Assembly (NCBI GenBank): GCA_022616085.1 | Contig: JAKEFN010000085.1 | Coordinates: forward strand, 1 to 25,685 | Length of the DNA stretch: 25,685 nucleotides | Direction: 5' to 3' | Origin: a bacterium | GTDB taxonomy: Bacteria > Patescibacteriota > Minisyncoccia > Phycocordibacterales > JAKEFN01 | Translations under genes and position numbers: made by a program | In this document: piece after piece, positions 7,861 through 15,603 of the stretch | Layout: the number at the start of each line of letters is the position of its first letter | Position numbering within the stretch: the first letter of the stretch is position 1 | Notes under the pieces: model-generated | Seen by the model: the letters and a program-made list of their open reading frames with translations, nothing else | What the model was told of the DNA's origin: nothing | Database searches by the model: none

Positions 7861-7902
7861 GAAAAAAATATAACAAAAAGGCGCGACACATGAAAGCGGC
7901 CA

Positions 7903-7973
7903 ATCTTTGGACATCCCCACATCTTTGGACATCCGATGTCCAAAGATGTGGGGATGTCCAAAGATGTGGGGAT
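7903..7973. repeat. Nested palindromic repeat (GGACATCCGATGTCC family)
   Basis: Two 31-base arms (7903-7933 and 7935-7965) are exact reverse complements around a single central C (7934). Each arm is built from an 18-base unit carrying TCTTTGGACATC, and the right side continues into a second full direct copy (7935-7952, 7953-7970). It lies between the start of the ComEC-like gene and the tRNA-Leu promoter, whose -35 box is 13 bases away. A close variant occurs at 22277-22388. No spacers separate the units, so this is not CRISPR. Confidence 0.85.
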
Positions 7974-7985
7974 TGTGTGAGCGTG

Positions 7986-8014
7986 TTGCCCAGATAGTGT
8001 CCCGCGTATACAAT
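7986..8014 (+). promoter_or_regulatory. Promoter of tRNA-Leu
   Basis: TTGCCC (7986-7991), a 17-base spacer and TACAAT (8009-8014). The predicted start is near 8021, just before the mature tRNA 5' end at 8024. Confidence 0.65.
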
Positions 8015-8023
8015 GTATTTCAA

Positions 8024-8107
8024 GCCGCGGTGGCGAAATTGGTAGACGCGCTGCGTTCAGGTCGCAGTGGGGGCAACCCCTTGGGAGTTCGACTCTCCCC
8101 CGCGGCA
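8024..8107 (+). tRNA. tRNA-Leu, anticodon CAG
   Basis: An 84-base tRNA with perfect 7-bp acceptor stem GCCGCGG/CCGCGGC, D-loop, anticodon stem CTGCG/CGCAG with loop TTCAGGT (anticodon CAG at 8058-8060), a long class II variable arm (GGGG/CCCC) and a T arm with GTTCGAC. The long variable arm and A discriminator fit leucine. The 3' CCA is not encoded. It reads CTG codons. Confidence 0.95.
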
Positions 8108-8131
8108 TTTAATGGATTTAACAACAATATT

Positions 8132-8812
8132 ATGGAAAGCAGAGAACATATTGATGAAACATTTTCTGAAAAACAAATCGGGATGCGGGAACAATATCTT
8201 CACGATTTTTTTGATTTTCGAAATAATTATCTCGACGATCTTCCGCCGAATCGCCTGATTCCAGGGGATGAAAATTATAATAAATATAAATGCCGGGGAA
8301 ATTTTTTTGTTGGAGTCATGGCCCGTATTGAGAGACTTATCGGGAACGGTGACATAACAGATCCAGAACTCAATTGCTCACGCATAATCAATCTTCATCG
8401 CGCGGCGAACCTCGGCGAGTGTTTCGGCTGCAACTCTGCGGGCGCGGGCGGTGCCGTCTCCAAGAATTTTCATAACTGCGCCGGGGTCTTCCATGAGCTC
8501 CGCGCGGCGCTCTCTTATGGGCAGAAGTTTCGCCTCAAGATTCATGATAAGGCGTTCTTTCAACTCCACATCGCCGACGCCCCCGGCTGTATACCGTTTT
8601 TTAAGCTCATCAAGACCCATTTTGTCGTGATCAAAAAGATCAAGATATTCGAATACGACGTTCCCTTCAATGTGCCCCGGGTCATCCGCGCGAATATGCG
8701 CGGGATCGGTATACGCGCTCATGACTTTTTTCCGAAGAGTTTCCGCGTCATCCGCGAGATAAATGGCGTTATCGAGGGATTTGCTCATTTTTGCGCCTCC
8801 ATCGAGGCCTGA
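8132..8812 (+). pseudogene. Possible truncated gene reading into antisense trpS
   Basis: The first 82 codons (8132-8377, beginning MESREHIDETF) have coding-like codon use and a plausible charged protein sequence. They lie in the otherwise empty space between tRNA-Leu and the end of trpS. The frame then stays open to 8812 only because it runs antisense through trpS, and that part looks like a shadow. No Shine-Dalgarno sequence precedes the ATG. The best reading is the 5' part of a decayed or truncated gene; a real 226-aa protein overlapping trpS is less likely. No family recognised. Confidence 0.3.
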
Positions 8813-9379
8813 AAGCCGCGCCCCTTCTTCGGGCACAAGAGGGCTTATTTTCTTAAAAACATCGCCATATATGCGATTGAATTTTTCAACAATCTCGTTC
8901 GCCTGCTCGATCATCGGAAGCTGATCATCGCCCACAGGCACAAGCTCCGCCTTAAATGCGAGAATATCCGCGGCCTGGCTTATCGGATACATGAGAAAAC
9001 CGGCGGGGACATTGCCGCCGTATCCTTTCTGTTTCATCTCCGCTTTGACGGTTGGATTCCGCTCAAGCCGCGCAAGCGTAACGAGATTCAGAAAATACAT
9101 GGTAAGCTCGGAGAGTTCCGGCACTCCGGACTGTATGAAAAATACAGTCTTTTGGGGATCAAGGCCGCATGCAATATTGTCGAGCGCAACTTCAAGGACA
9201 TTCTCCCGCACCTTCTCCGGGTTTTCGGCATTGTCGGTGAGCGCCTGCATGTCGGCTATCATGTAGAAAAGGGCGTTTGTTTCCTGCAATTCAAGCCGCT
9301 TCTTTATCGATCCCACGAAATGACCAAGATGAAGCCGGCCTGTGGGCCGATCACCTGTTAGAACAATTTTGCCGTCCAT
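8378..9379 (-). CDS. trpS: Tryptophanyl-tRNA synthetase
   Basis: 333 aa, normal for bacterial TrpS. Class I signatures are present: the HIGH-type motif GRLHLGH (14-20) and AKMSKS (196-201). Tryptophan-pocket segments are present too (DMQALTDN, and the YPISQAADIL stretch at 131-140). It charges tRNA-Trp with tryptophan. No Shine-Dalgarno sequence is visible before the ATG. Instead an extended -10 (TGATATTAT) ends nine bases upstream, so the mRNA may be leaderless. It follows the histidine kinase on the same strand with a 58-base gap and probably has its own promoter. Confidence 0.95.
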   Translation of the reverse strand: MDGKIVLTGDRPTGRLHLGHFVGSIKKRLELQETNALFYMIADMQALTDNAENPEKVRENVLEVALDNIACGLDPQKTVFFIQSGVPELSELTMYFLNLVTLARLERNPTVKAEMKQKGYGGNVPAGFLMYPISQAADILAFKAELVPVGDDQLPMIEQANEIVEKFNRIYGDVFKKISPLVPEEGARLSGLDGGAKMSKSLDNAIYLADDAETLRKKVMSAYTDPAHIRADDPGHIEGNVVFEYLDLFDHDKMGLDELKKRYTAGGVGDVELKERLIMNLEAKLLPIRERRAELMEDPGAVMKILGDGTARARRVAAETLAEVRRAMKIDYA

Positions 9380-9388
9380 AGTATTTGT

Positions 9389-9397
9389 ATAATATCA
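9389..9397 (-). promoter_or_regulatory. Extended -10 promoter of trpS
   Basis: On the minus strand TG-A-TATTAT (plus 9389-9397), with no clear -35 box. Nine bases separate it from the ATG, which predicts a transcript starting at or within a few bases of the start codon. Confidence 0.45.
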
Positions 9398-9437
9398 GGC
9401 ATATATAAAAAGTAAAAAGGCCCATTTTGAGCTATTG

Positions 9438-11573
9438 CTATTCAGACATAAGTTCAACATGGAATTGACTCCCCTTGCCCTTTCCTCCAGACTCCGCCCA
9501 TACGCGGCCGTGGTGCTTCTCCATGATTTTTTTGACGATATAAAGGCCGAGGCCGGAGCCGTCCGCTATAACCTTTCCCGCATCCTCCCCGCGGGTAAAT
9601 TTGTCAAAAAGACGTCCTTTGATTTCATCCGATATGCCGATTCCCGTATCCGAAACGGTAATCAGGATAACATGCCTCGCATCGTCCCGAGAAAGCTTCA
9701 CGCGCACCTCTCCGCGCGCCGTATATTTAATCGCATTATCGATGAGATTTCCCAATATCTGCCGCATCTTTCCCTTATCCGCAGTGGCAAAATAAGCGTC
9801 CTTTCCGTCGTTTTCATATATAAGCTCAAGGCCTTTTTTGCGGGCAAGCTCGCGCATTTCATCTGCGACACTTGCCGCAAGCTCGTCGATGTTTATGCTT
9901 TCGAATTCATATATCATCTTATCGTTCTCGATTCTTGAAATATCGAGAAATTCCTCAACGATTCTGACAAGCCGATTGCAAGACTCAAACACTTTTGAAA
10001 CAGTTTCTGTTTGAATATCGGTGAGCGCGCCATACGAACCTTCAAGAAGCATGGATGAATAGCCTTTGATGGCGGACAAGGGCGTCCGAAGTTGGTGGGA
10101 CGCGAGTGAGACAAATTCCGACTTCCGCTCATCGAGTTCCTCCAGATGCTCATTCGCCTCCTCAAGCTCTTTTGTTCTTTCTTTGATTTTGACTTCAAGG
10201 CCCTGGCTGTATTCATAGAGCTCTTCCCGCGATTTTTTCAGATCCGAGCTCATTTGATCGAAAGATGCCACAAGTTGGCCGATTTCATTTTTGCTCTTTA
10301 TATTCAGCTTATAGTCCAAATTGCCGCGGCCGATTTCTCTCGCCCCTTGCGTGAGTTCCTGGATCGGACGGGTGATGCGCGTGACAAGGAAAACGCTTAC
10401 GATCGAGGCAAAAAGTATGATAAGAACGCTCGCAGGAAGAATCCGAAATACAATGGCGTTCTCCGCGGTGCCGCTTATTTCAGCATCAAGCGCGCGTATT
10501 GCCTTAAGCATTGTTGATTCCTCTACCACGACAGCGAGACTGAATTCTGTCTGGCGAAGCGGCGCGTATGCGATAAAAAGCGCCTGCGTCCCGTTGTGAA
10601 TTGATCCAAATCCTTCGAGACCGTCCATCATGTTTTGGAGAATATCAAGGAATCCCTCCGGCAAGGCATTGTCAGCCAAATGAGTGAGCGCAACGCCTTC
10701 TCCCCGCGAAAGACCCAAAAAATCCGCATACGCCTGTTCCGGAAAAGCGATAGCATTGCCTTCTTTGTCTATAAGGAATGCATACGATCCTTCTATGGGA
10801 CTATAGGCGCTGATGCTTTCGATAATATTCGCAAGAAGAACGTCTGTTCCGACTATCCCCTGGAACCCGTCCTCGGTATAGACGGGAGCAGTCGCGGTAA
10901 TCATGAGTCCGCGTCCCGCCACATCATCGTATAAGGGAGACCATATGACATTTTTTTCTGGATTTTCATCCGGCGTTGCGGGTTTGTAGTAAATATCTTC
11001 TCTCGGGTCATAATCAGGAGGAGCGAGCCTTCCCAATACGATGTTCGGAAAGTATCGCGTAACACCGTGCGTATCAATGGCGTAGAACGCGGCGATGTCG
11101 GGGTTCTGTTCCAGAATGCCCGGTGCGATAAAATCAAGATTTGCAGTGAGCTCGATATTTTTTTTCTCGCGGCTATCAAGCGATACGAATGAAGGTATGT
11201 GGAAGGTCGATATATCGGTTTCGCTGTTCACATAGAGGTCGTTCTCTTTACGCACCCGTTTATCGAACTGCCAATAGCCGCTCCTGTCAAAAAAAGAAGG
11301 ATTGCCGTATATTTCTTCAACGTATGACGCCAGGTGTATCGTTTCGTTTTCGATATGTTCAAAGAGAAGATCCTGGCGCTCCGCCGCAGCAACGCTGATC
11401 TGGATCAAAAGCTCTTCCCCTTGGTCCAAAAGAACGGCTCCGGTTACGTTTGCCGCATCCTCGCCAGCGGTTTTTGTCGAAGAGGCGCTGATTGCCGTTG
11501 TGGCCACGATGGTTATAATCGTAAGACCAAGCGCAAAAAAAAGTATTTCTTTTTTCAAGCTTTGAAAAAACAT
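9438..11573 (-). CDS. Membrane sensor histidine kinase with Cache sensor domain
   Basis: 711 aa. Layout: a first membrane segment (about 12-32), a large extracytoplasmic Cache-type ligand domain (about 40-360), a second membrane segment (about 375-397), HAMP, a coiled coil, then HisKA with the phospho-accepting H493 in HQLRTPLS. The ATPase domain has an N box around N613, DTGIG at 642-646 and GSGLGL at 672-677. All catalytic boxes are intact. Cache domains usually bind small molecules such as amino or carboxylic acids; the ligand is unknown. No response regulator is adjacent, so it is an orphan kinase in this window. The start MFFQSLKKEI is preferred to the upstream one because it places the membrane segment at the N-terminus. 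A TATATT lies ten bases upstream, with no Shine-Dalgarno. Confidence 0.9.
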   Translation of the reverse strand: MFFQSLKKEILFFALGLTIITIVATTAISASSTKTAGEDAANVTGAVLLDQGEELLIQISVAAAERQDLLFEHIENETIHLASYVEEIYGNPSFFDRSGYWQFDKRVRKENDLYVNSETDISTFHIPSFVSLDSREKKNIELTANLDFIAPGILEQNPDIAAFYAIDTHGVTRYFPNIVLGRLAPPDYDPREDIYYKPATPDENPEKNVIWSPLYDDVAGRGLMITATAPVYTEDGFQGIVGTDVLLANIIESISAYSPIEGSYAFLIDKEGNAIAFPEQAYADFLGLSRGEGVALTHLADNALPEGFLDILQNMMDGLEGFGSIHNGTQALFIAYAPLRQTEFSLAVVVEESTMLKAIRALDAEISGTAENAIVFRILPASVLIILFASIVSVFLVTRITRPIQELTQGAREIGRGNLDYKLNIKSKNEIGQLVASFDQMSSDLKKSREELYEYSQGLEVKIKERTKELEEANEHLEELDERKSEFVSLASHQLRTPLSAIKGYSSMLLEGSYGALTDIQTETVSKVFESCNRLVRIVEEFLDISRIENDKMIYEFESINIDELAASVADEMRELARKKGLELIYENDGKDAYFATADKGKMRQILGNLIDNAIKYTARGEVRVKLSRDDARHVILITVSDTGIGISDEIKGRLFDKFTRGEDAGKVIADGSGLGLYIVKKIMEKHHGRVWAESGGKGKGSQFHVELMSE

Positions 11574-11624
11574 GTCGTGCTTCAATATAGTGTAGCAATT
11601 TCTTGTGCGACCAACAAACGAAGG

Positions 11625-11701
11625 TGATATAATATCTACCCTGCGCAAACCCTCTATCCGATTGTAATGTACATAGTATTTGACTTTTTATATATTATAA
11701 T
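11625..11701 (+). promoter_or_regulatory. Candidate promoters of the ligase-dehydrogenase unit
   Basis: Two -10-like sites lie in the divergent gap. An extended -10, TGATATAAT, is at 11625-11633 (leader about 74 bases). TATAAT at 11696-11701 lies 12 bases before the ATG and would give an almost leaderless mRNA. A TTGACT at 11680-11685 is too close (10 bases) to be the -35 for the second. Confidence 0.4.
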
Positions 11702-11713
11702 GTAAAAAAAGAC

Positions 11714-13009
11714 ATGCCTGAAAAAAAAGACTTTTTCAATAGAAACAAAGAAACGATACCCCCGGAAGATCTCGAGACGCTTCAACTTAAAAAACTCCGA
11801 AAAGCCGTTCTGTATGCGGCCGATCGGTCGCGATTTTATCGACGCACAAAAAAACTCCGAAAAGAAGACGCGCGGTTCCGCACCATCGATGATTTTGCGA
11901 AAAATATCCCTTTTACGACAAAAGACGATCTCCTTAATGGCGGCATCCGCGAAAATCTCTGCGTCCCCGAAAACCGCGTAGCGGAAGTTCATTTCTCATC
12001 GGGCACGAACGCAAAACCTGTTTTTACCTTTCTTACAAAAAAAGACATCGATGAAGGAAACGCGTATCTTGCGCGAACATGGCATATGCAGGGTATACGC
12101 CGAGGAGAGACGTTCGCCATGTTCGCGTCTTACGGGCTTTTTTCGGCGGGTTTTATCAACCATTATGCCATTCAGAAAATCGGCTCTTTTATCATCCCTG
12201 CGGGGAACGTGTCCTCTGCGAAAGCGCTTGAACTTATCCGTGAATTCAAACCGAGTTCGTCCGCCGCAGTAGCGAGTTATTATTTATACCTTATCGCTGA
12301 ATGGGAATCCGCCGGCCTTGATTTCAAAAAAACGGAACTTCGGCATATCATTGCAGGAGGAGAACCATTCACCGAAAAACAAAGGCGCTTCATCGAAAAA
12401 AAGCTCGGCGGACGCGTCTATGATCAATACGGCCTCTGTGAAATAAATACAGGTCTCGCGGGAGAATGTTCCGAGAAAAACGGGCTTCATATCCTCGCCG
12501 ATTATGTCTATCCCGAAATAATCAATCCGCGCACGGGAGCGGTGCTTGGTGACGATATGGAAGGCGAGCTCGTCTTAACCACGTTCCACAAAGAAGCATC
12601 CCCTCTCATCAGATACCGCACCGGAGATATAACCCGCATCACGCGCAAAATGTGCCCCTGTGGCAGAACAATGCCTCGAATCGCGCGGATACGTCGCCGG
12701 ACGATGGAAACCCTTTTTTTTAAAGGCATGAAAATAGAAAAAAAACAGGTAGAGGACGCGCTCTTTGAACTTCGCGGGGAGGTGAATCCCCACCTCTGGC
12801 GGATGGAGATACAGTCGATCTCCGGCAGGGACCGGATTGTATGCAAAATTGTCCCCTCCAAAGGGAACGCGAAAACGCTTTCGCGCGCGGCGGAATGTCT
12901 GAAAAAAAAGCTTGGGCTCAATGTAAAAAGCATACTTCTCACCAAAGGGGAGATCGCGCGTCTTAAAGATTCGAAGCTCAAACATTTCGGGGATAACAAG
13001 AAAAAATAA
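11714..13009 (+). CDS. Phenylacetate-CoA ligase (PaaK)-like adenylate-forming enzyme
   Basis: 431 aa, close to the usual length of PaaK. Motifs: SSGTNAKP (95-102, phosphate loop, normally SSGTTGKP), AGGEP (214-218), YGLCE (239-243), YRTGD (301-305) and a CPCGR segment (314-318). A late lysine-rich C-terminal domain (TKGEIARLKDSKLKHFGD) would carry the second half-reaction lysine. It should adenylate a carboxylic acid and pass it to CoA or another thiol. Substrate is unknown, and phenylacetate is not implied. It is followed after eight bases by an aldehyde dehydrogenase, suggesting that the activated acyl group is reduced or that the pair works on the same compound. LuxE-like acyl transfer is an alternative. 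No Shine-Dalgarno sequence. Confidence 0.8.
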   Translation: MPEKKDFFNRNKETIPPEDLETLQLKKLRKAVLYAADRSRFYRRTKKLRKEDARFRTIDDFAKNIPFTTKDDLLNGGIRENLCVPENRVAEVHFSSGTNAKPVFTFLTKKDIDEGNAYLARTWHMQGIRRGETFAMFASYGLFSAGFINHYAIQKIGSFIIPAGNVSSAKALELIREFKPSSSAAVASYYLYLIAEWESAGLDFKKTELRHIIAGGEPFTEKQRRFIEKKLGGRVYDQYGLCEINTGLAGECSEKNGLHILADYVYPEIINPRTGAVLGDDMEGELVLTTFHKEASPLIRYRTGDITRITRKMCPCGRTMPRIARIRRRTMETLFFKGMKIEKKQVEDALFELRGEVNPHLWRMEIQSISGRDRIVCKIVPSKGNAKTLSRAAECLKKKLGLNVKSILLTKGEIARLKDSKLKHFGDNKKK

Positions 13010-13017
13010 AAAAATCC

Positions 13018-14361
13018 ATGATTCTTCAAACAATAATAAACGGCCGGAGATACGCCGGCTCCATACGAAAAAAAATCGTCCATCCTTATAATGGAAAAAC
13101 TCCGCGTTCGTTTATGTATGCGCGAGGCCTCGCTATCGACCCGTTTGAAGCGCCGAAAGACATTGACGCATTAAGGTTGGAGCTTGCACAAGCGGTGAAA
13201 AAAATCATTTACTATCTTAAAAAAGAACAGAAACAAATCCTTGAGGATGTTTCGAACGAAACGGGAAGCCCGATTGCATACCATAAAGAAGATATGGATG
13301 CCTCGATTTCATTCCTCGAGAATTTACAGGCCTTGAAAAAGCTTTTTCCGAAAGGATATCTTTCGGAACCGAAAGGAAATATACTCCTTATCTTTTCGGC
13401 AAATGAGCCCATCATTACAACGGCAATACTCGTTTTTTCTTCACTTTTTATGGGCAACTCCGTATTCGTGAAGCCGTCGAGCAAATCGCCCACATTCGGA
13501 TATATTTTTGTTTCGGAACTCTCAAAAATTCCCGCTCTCAAAAAAAGAATCCACTACCTTCTCATACACGAAGAAGAAGCGGAGCGGCTCATTCGCGCGC
13601 GCTCGTTTGACTTCGTGCTCTCGTTTGGAAGCCGAGGGACGAACAAAAAATTAAGCGCATTATGCGCCGAAGCGGAAATCGAATTTCTGCCCGAAAGCGA
13701 AGGAAATGACTGGGCTTATGTCGATAGAAGCGCCGGAGATATTAAAAAAATCAGCGCGTGCTTGGAGGAATCCTTTACGCGGCATAACGGACAAATGTGC
13801 AATGCGGTGCGCGGCGTTCTTGTCCATGCATCAATCTACGATGCGCTCAAGAGAGAACTCAAACAGGGCGTTGCAAAAATCCCCTGCGGCAATCCCGCTT
13901 ACGGAAATGCCAAAATCGGCGCCCTTCTCCCCGGAACCGCTCCGCGCGCGGCGCAGATTGTGAAAGAATCCGAACCGCACGCCGAATCAGTCTGGAATTT
14001 TTCCGCGGACGGCAACACAATTTCGCCGACGCTTATATTGAAGCCCACGGAAAAAGCGGCAATCGTGCGGGAGAGCATCTTCGCGCCGGTTCTTTGGATA
14101 AAAAAAGTGAAGAATCATGCCGAGGCGATTAATTTTTATGCACAGCACAACAAACACGGCCTCGGCTTTTCCGTCTTTTCAAAAGATAAAAAAGTTATAG
14201 ACGACTGCACCCGGCGCATCAAGGCGGGGAGGATAAACATCAACAGGCATCCTCTTCACATCGGCCTTTTTGACCCGCTCGGCGGCGTCGGGCTAAGTGG
14301 CCGGGGAGGACCGAGCCGCTTTGTGGAAAAAGTTTCAAATAGAAAATATATAAATCTCTAA
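13018..14361 (+). CDS. Aldehyde dehydrogenase superfamily protein
   Basis: 447 aa, slightly short for the family. Key residues: N129 in the FSANEP segment (oxyanion Asn), K152 in FVKPSSKS (cofactor), the glycine motif FGSRGTNKK (203-211), E226 in LPESEGN (normally LELGG, so the context is diverged) and the catalytic cysteine C261 in HNGQMC. A typical end with FDPLGGVGLSGRGG is present. NAD(P)-dependent oxidation of an aldehyde, or the reverse reduction of an acyl-thioester, is expected. Eight bases separate it from the PaaK-like ligase, so the two form one transcription unit. No Shine-Dalgarno sequence is visible in the A-rich gap. Its stop codon overlaps the stop codon of convergent dnaJ. 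Confidence 0.82.
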   Translation: MILQTIINGRRYAGSIRKKIVHPYNGKTPRSFMYARGLAIDPFEAPKDIDALRLELAQAVKKIIYYLKKEQKQILEDVSNETGSPIAYHKEDMDASISFLENLQALKKLFPKGYLSEPKGNILLIFSANEPIITTAILVFSSLFMGNSVFVKPSSKSPTFGYIFVSELSKIPALKKRIHYLLIHEEEAERLIRARSFDFVLSFGSRGTNKKLSALCAEAEIEFLPESEGNDWAYVDRSAGDIKKISACLEESFTRHNGQMCNAVRGVLVHASIYDALKRELKQGVAKIPCGNPAYGNAKIGALLPGTAPRAAQIVKESEPHAESVWNFSADGNTISPTLILKPTEKAAIVRESIFAPVLWIKKVKNHAEAINFYAQHNKHGLGFSVFSKDKKVIDDCTRRIKAGRININRHPLHIGLFDPLGGVGLSGRGGPSRFVEKVSNRKYINL

Positions 14362-15449
14362 ATCCCCTCTTTTTTGAGCTCGTGCACAAGCTCCGCCGCT
14401 TTTTTGGAGAGCTTGTTCGGGGTTTTGATATTCAGTTTGATAAGAAGGTCGCCCCTCCCTTTTCGGGGAATCGCAATTCCCCTCCCTTTTATGCGAAGAA
14501 CTTCTCCGAAATGCGCGCCTGCCGGAATTTTGAGCTCAATACCCCCATCAAGCGTCTCAATGGGATACACAGCTCCCAGAAGCGCGTCCGAAAGTTTGAC
14601 GTCCACATTCATAACGAGATTCTCTCCCTCGCGCTTGAATGCCGGATGCGGCTTCACATGCACCTTGATATAAAGATCCCCTGTGATGCCGCCCGGTATT
14701 GCTTCCCCGCCGCCGGTCATTTTTATCATCTCGCCGTTTTCTATGCCCGGCGGGATTTCTATCGCGACCTCATCGGCTTTCTTAACGATACCGACGCCTT
14801 TGCATTCTTTGCAGAGTATTTCGGGAACCTTGCCGGTTCCATGGCATGTCTCGCATTCGCGAACGGTTGTAATCGAGCCGAGAATTGATCGCCTCATCTC
14901 TTGATGCTTGCCGCGCCCGTTGCAGGTAGCGCAGTTTTTTTCGGAACTCCCTTTTTCCGCGCCGGAACCGCTGCATGCCGCACAGGTCGTATTTTTTGAA
15001 AGCACCATTTTTCTTCCGGTGCCGAATACCGATTCTGCGAAAGTGATTTCCGCATCAATCGCAATATCGCGCCCGCGCTTCGTCCGCGTTCCGCCGCCGC
15101 CTCCAAAAAATTCCCCAAAAATATCTCCGATATCAAAATCTTCAAATCCCTGCTGGAATCCTCCCGCACCGCCAAAGCTGCCGAAATCGAAATCAAATCC
15201 TTGCCCGCCGCCGAAGCCGCCGCCGGCTTGCCGCGCGCCGCTGAAATACTGCCCGTAAGTATCATATTCCGCGCGTTTCCGATCGTCTCCCAAGACCCCA
15301 TACGCCTCATTGATTTCCTTGAATCGGTCCTCATCGCCGCCTGATTTGTCGGGGTGATACTGGTGCGCGAGCTTTCGATACGCTTTTTTGATGTCGTCTT
15401 TCGTCGCGCTCTTCCCAACCCCTAAAATTTTATAATAGTCTTTTGACAT
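14358..15449 (-). CDS. dnaJ: Chaperone protein DnaJ
   Basis: 363 aa. J domain (1-70) with HPD at 32-34, a Gly/Phe-rich linker (about 75-125), four CxxCxGxG zinc-binding repeats (about 146-215: CAACSGSG, CATCNGRG, CETCHGTG, CKECKGVG) and the C-terminal substrate-binding region. It stimulates DnaK ATPase and delivers unfolded clients. It lies 154 bases downstream of dnaK. A TTGAAT-16-TATTAT promoter in that gap suggests it can also be transcribed alone. The final four bases overlap the end of the convergent aldehyde dehydrogenase gene, with no terminator between. Confidence 0.96.
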   Translation of the reverse strand: MSKDYYKILGVGKSATKDDIKKAYRKLAHQYHPDKSGGDEDRFKEINEAYGVLGDDRKRAEYDTYGQYFSGARQAGGGFGGGQGFDFDFGSFGGAGGFQQGFEDFDIGDIFGEFFGGGGGTRTKRGRDIAIDAEITFAESVFGTGRKMVLSKNTTCAACSGSGAEKGSSEKNCATCNGRGKHQEMRRSILGSITTVRECETCHGTGKVPEILCKECKGVGIVKKADEVAIEIPPGIENGEMIKMTGGGEAIPGGITGDLYIKVHVKPHPAFKREGENLVMNVDVKLSDALLGAVYPIETLDGGIELKIPAGAHFGEVLRIKGRGIAIPRKGRGDLLIKLNIKTPNKLSKKAAELVHELKKEGI

Positions 15450-15515
15450 GGTGTATGTTAGTTTGGGTGTTTAATTACTGTATATCACAAAACGGATAAA
15501 CTAACAATGATAGAA

Positions 15516-15543
15516 ATAATACACCATCAAACTCAAAATTCAA
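15516..15543 (-). promoter_or_regulatory. Candidate internal promoter of dnaJ
   Basis: On the minus strand TTGAAT (plus 15538-15543), a 16-base spacer and TATTAT (plus 15516-15521), giving a leader of about 60 bases before the dnaJ ATG. The surrounding sequence is A/T-rich, so support is moderate. Confidence 0.4.
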
Positions 15544-15603
15544 ATGTCAAAACTCAAATTTCGCGGGCCTCGCGCAAAAGAGTATGGGGGCATCAAATAT
15601 ACA

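Noticed and set aside
7903..7973. Tandem repeats as a possible CRISPR array
   Set aside because: The 18-base units abut each other with no unique spacers, they invert around a centre, and no cas gene is present.
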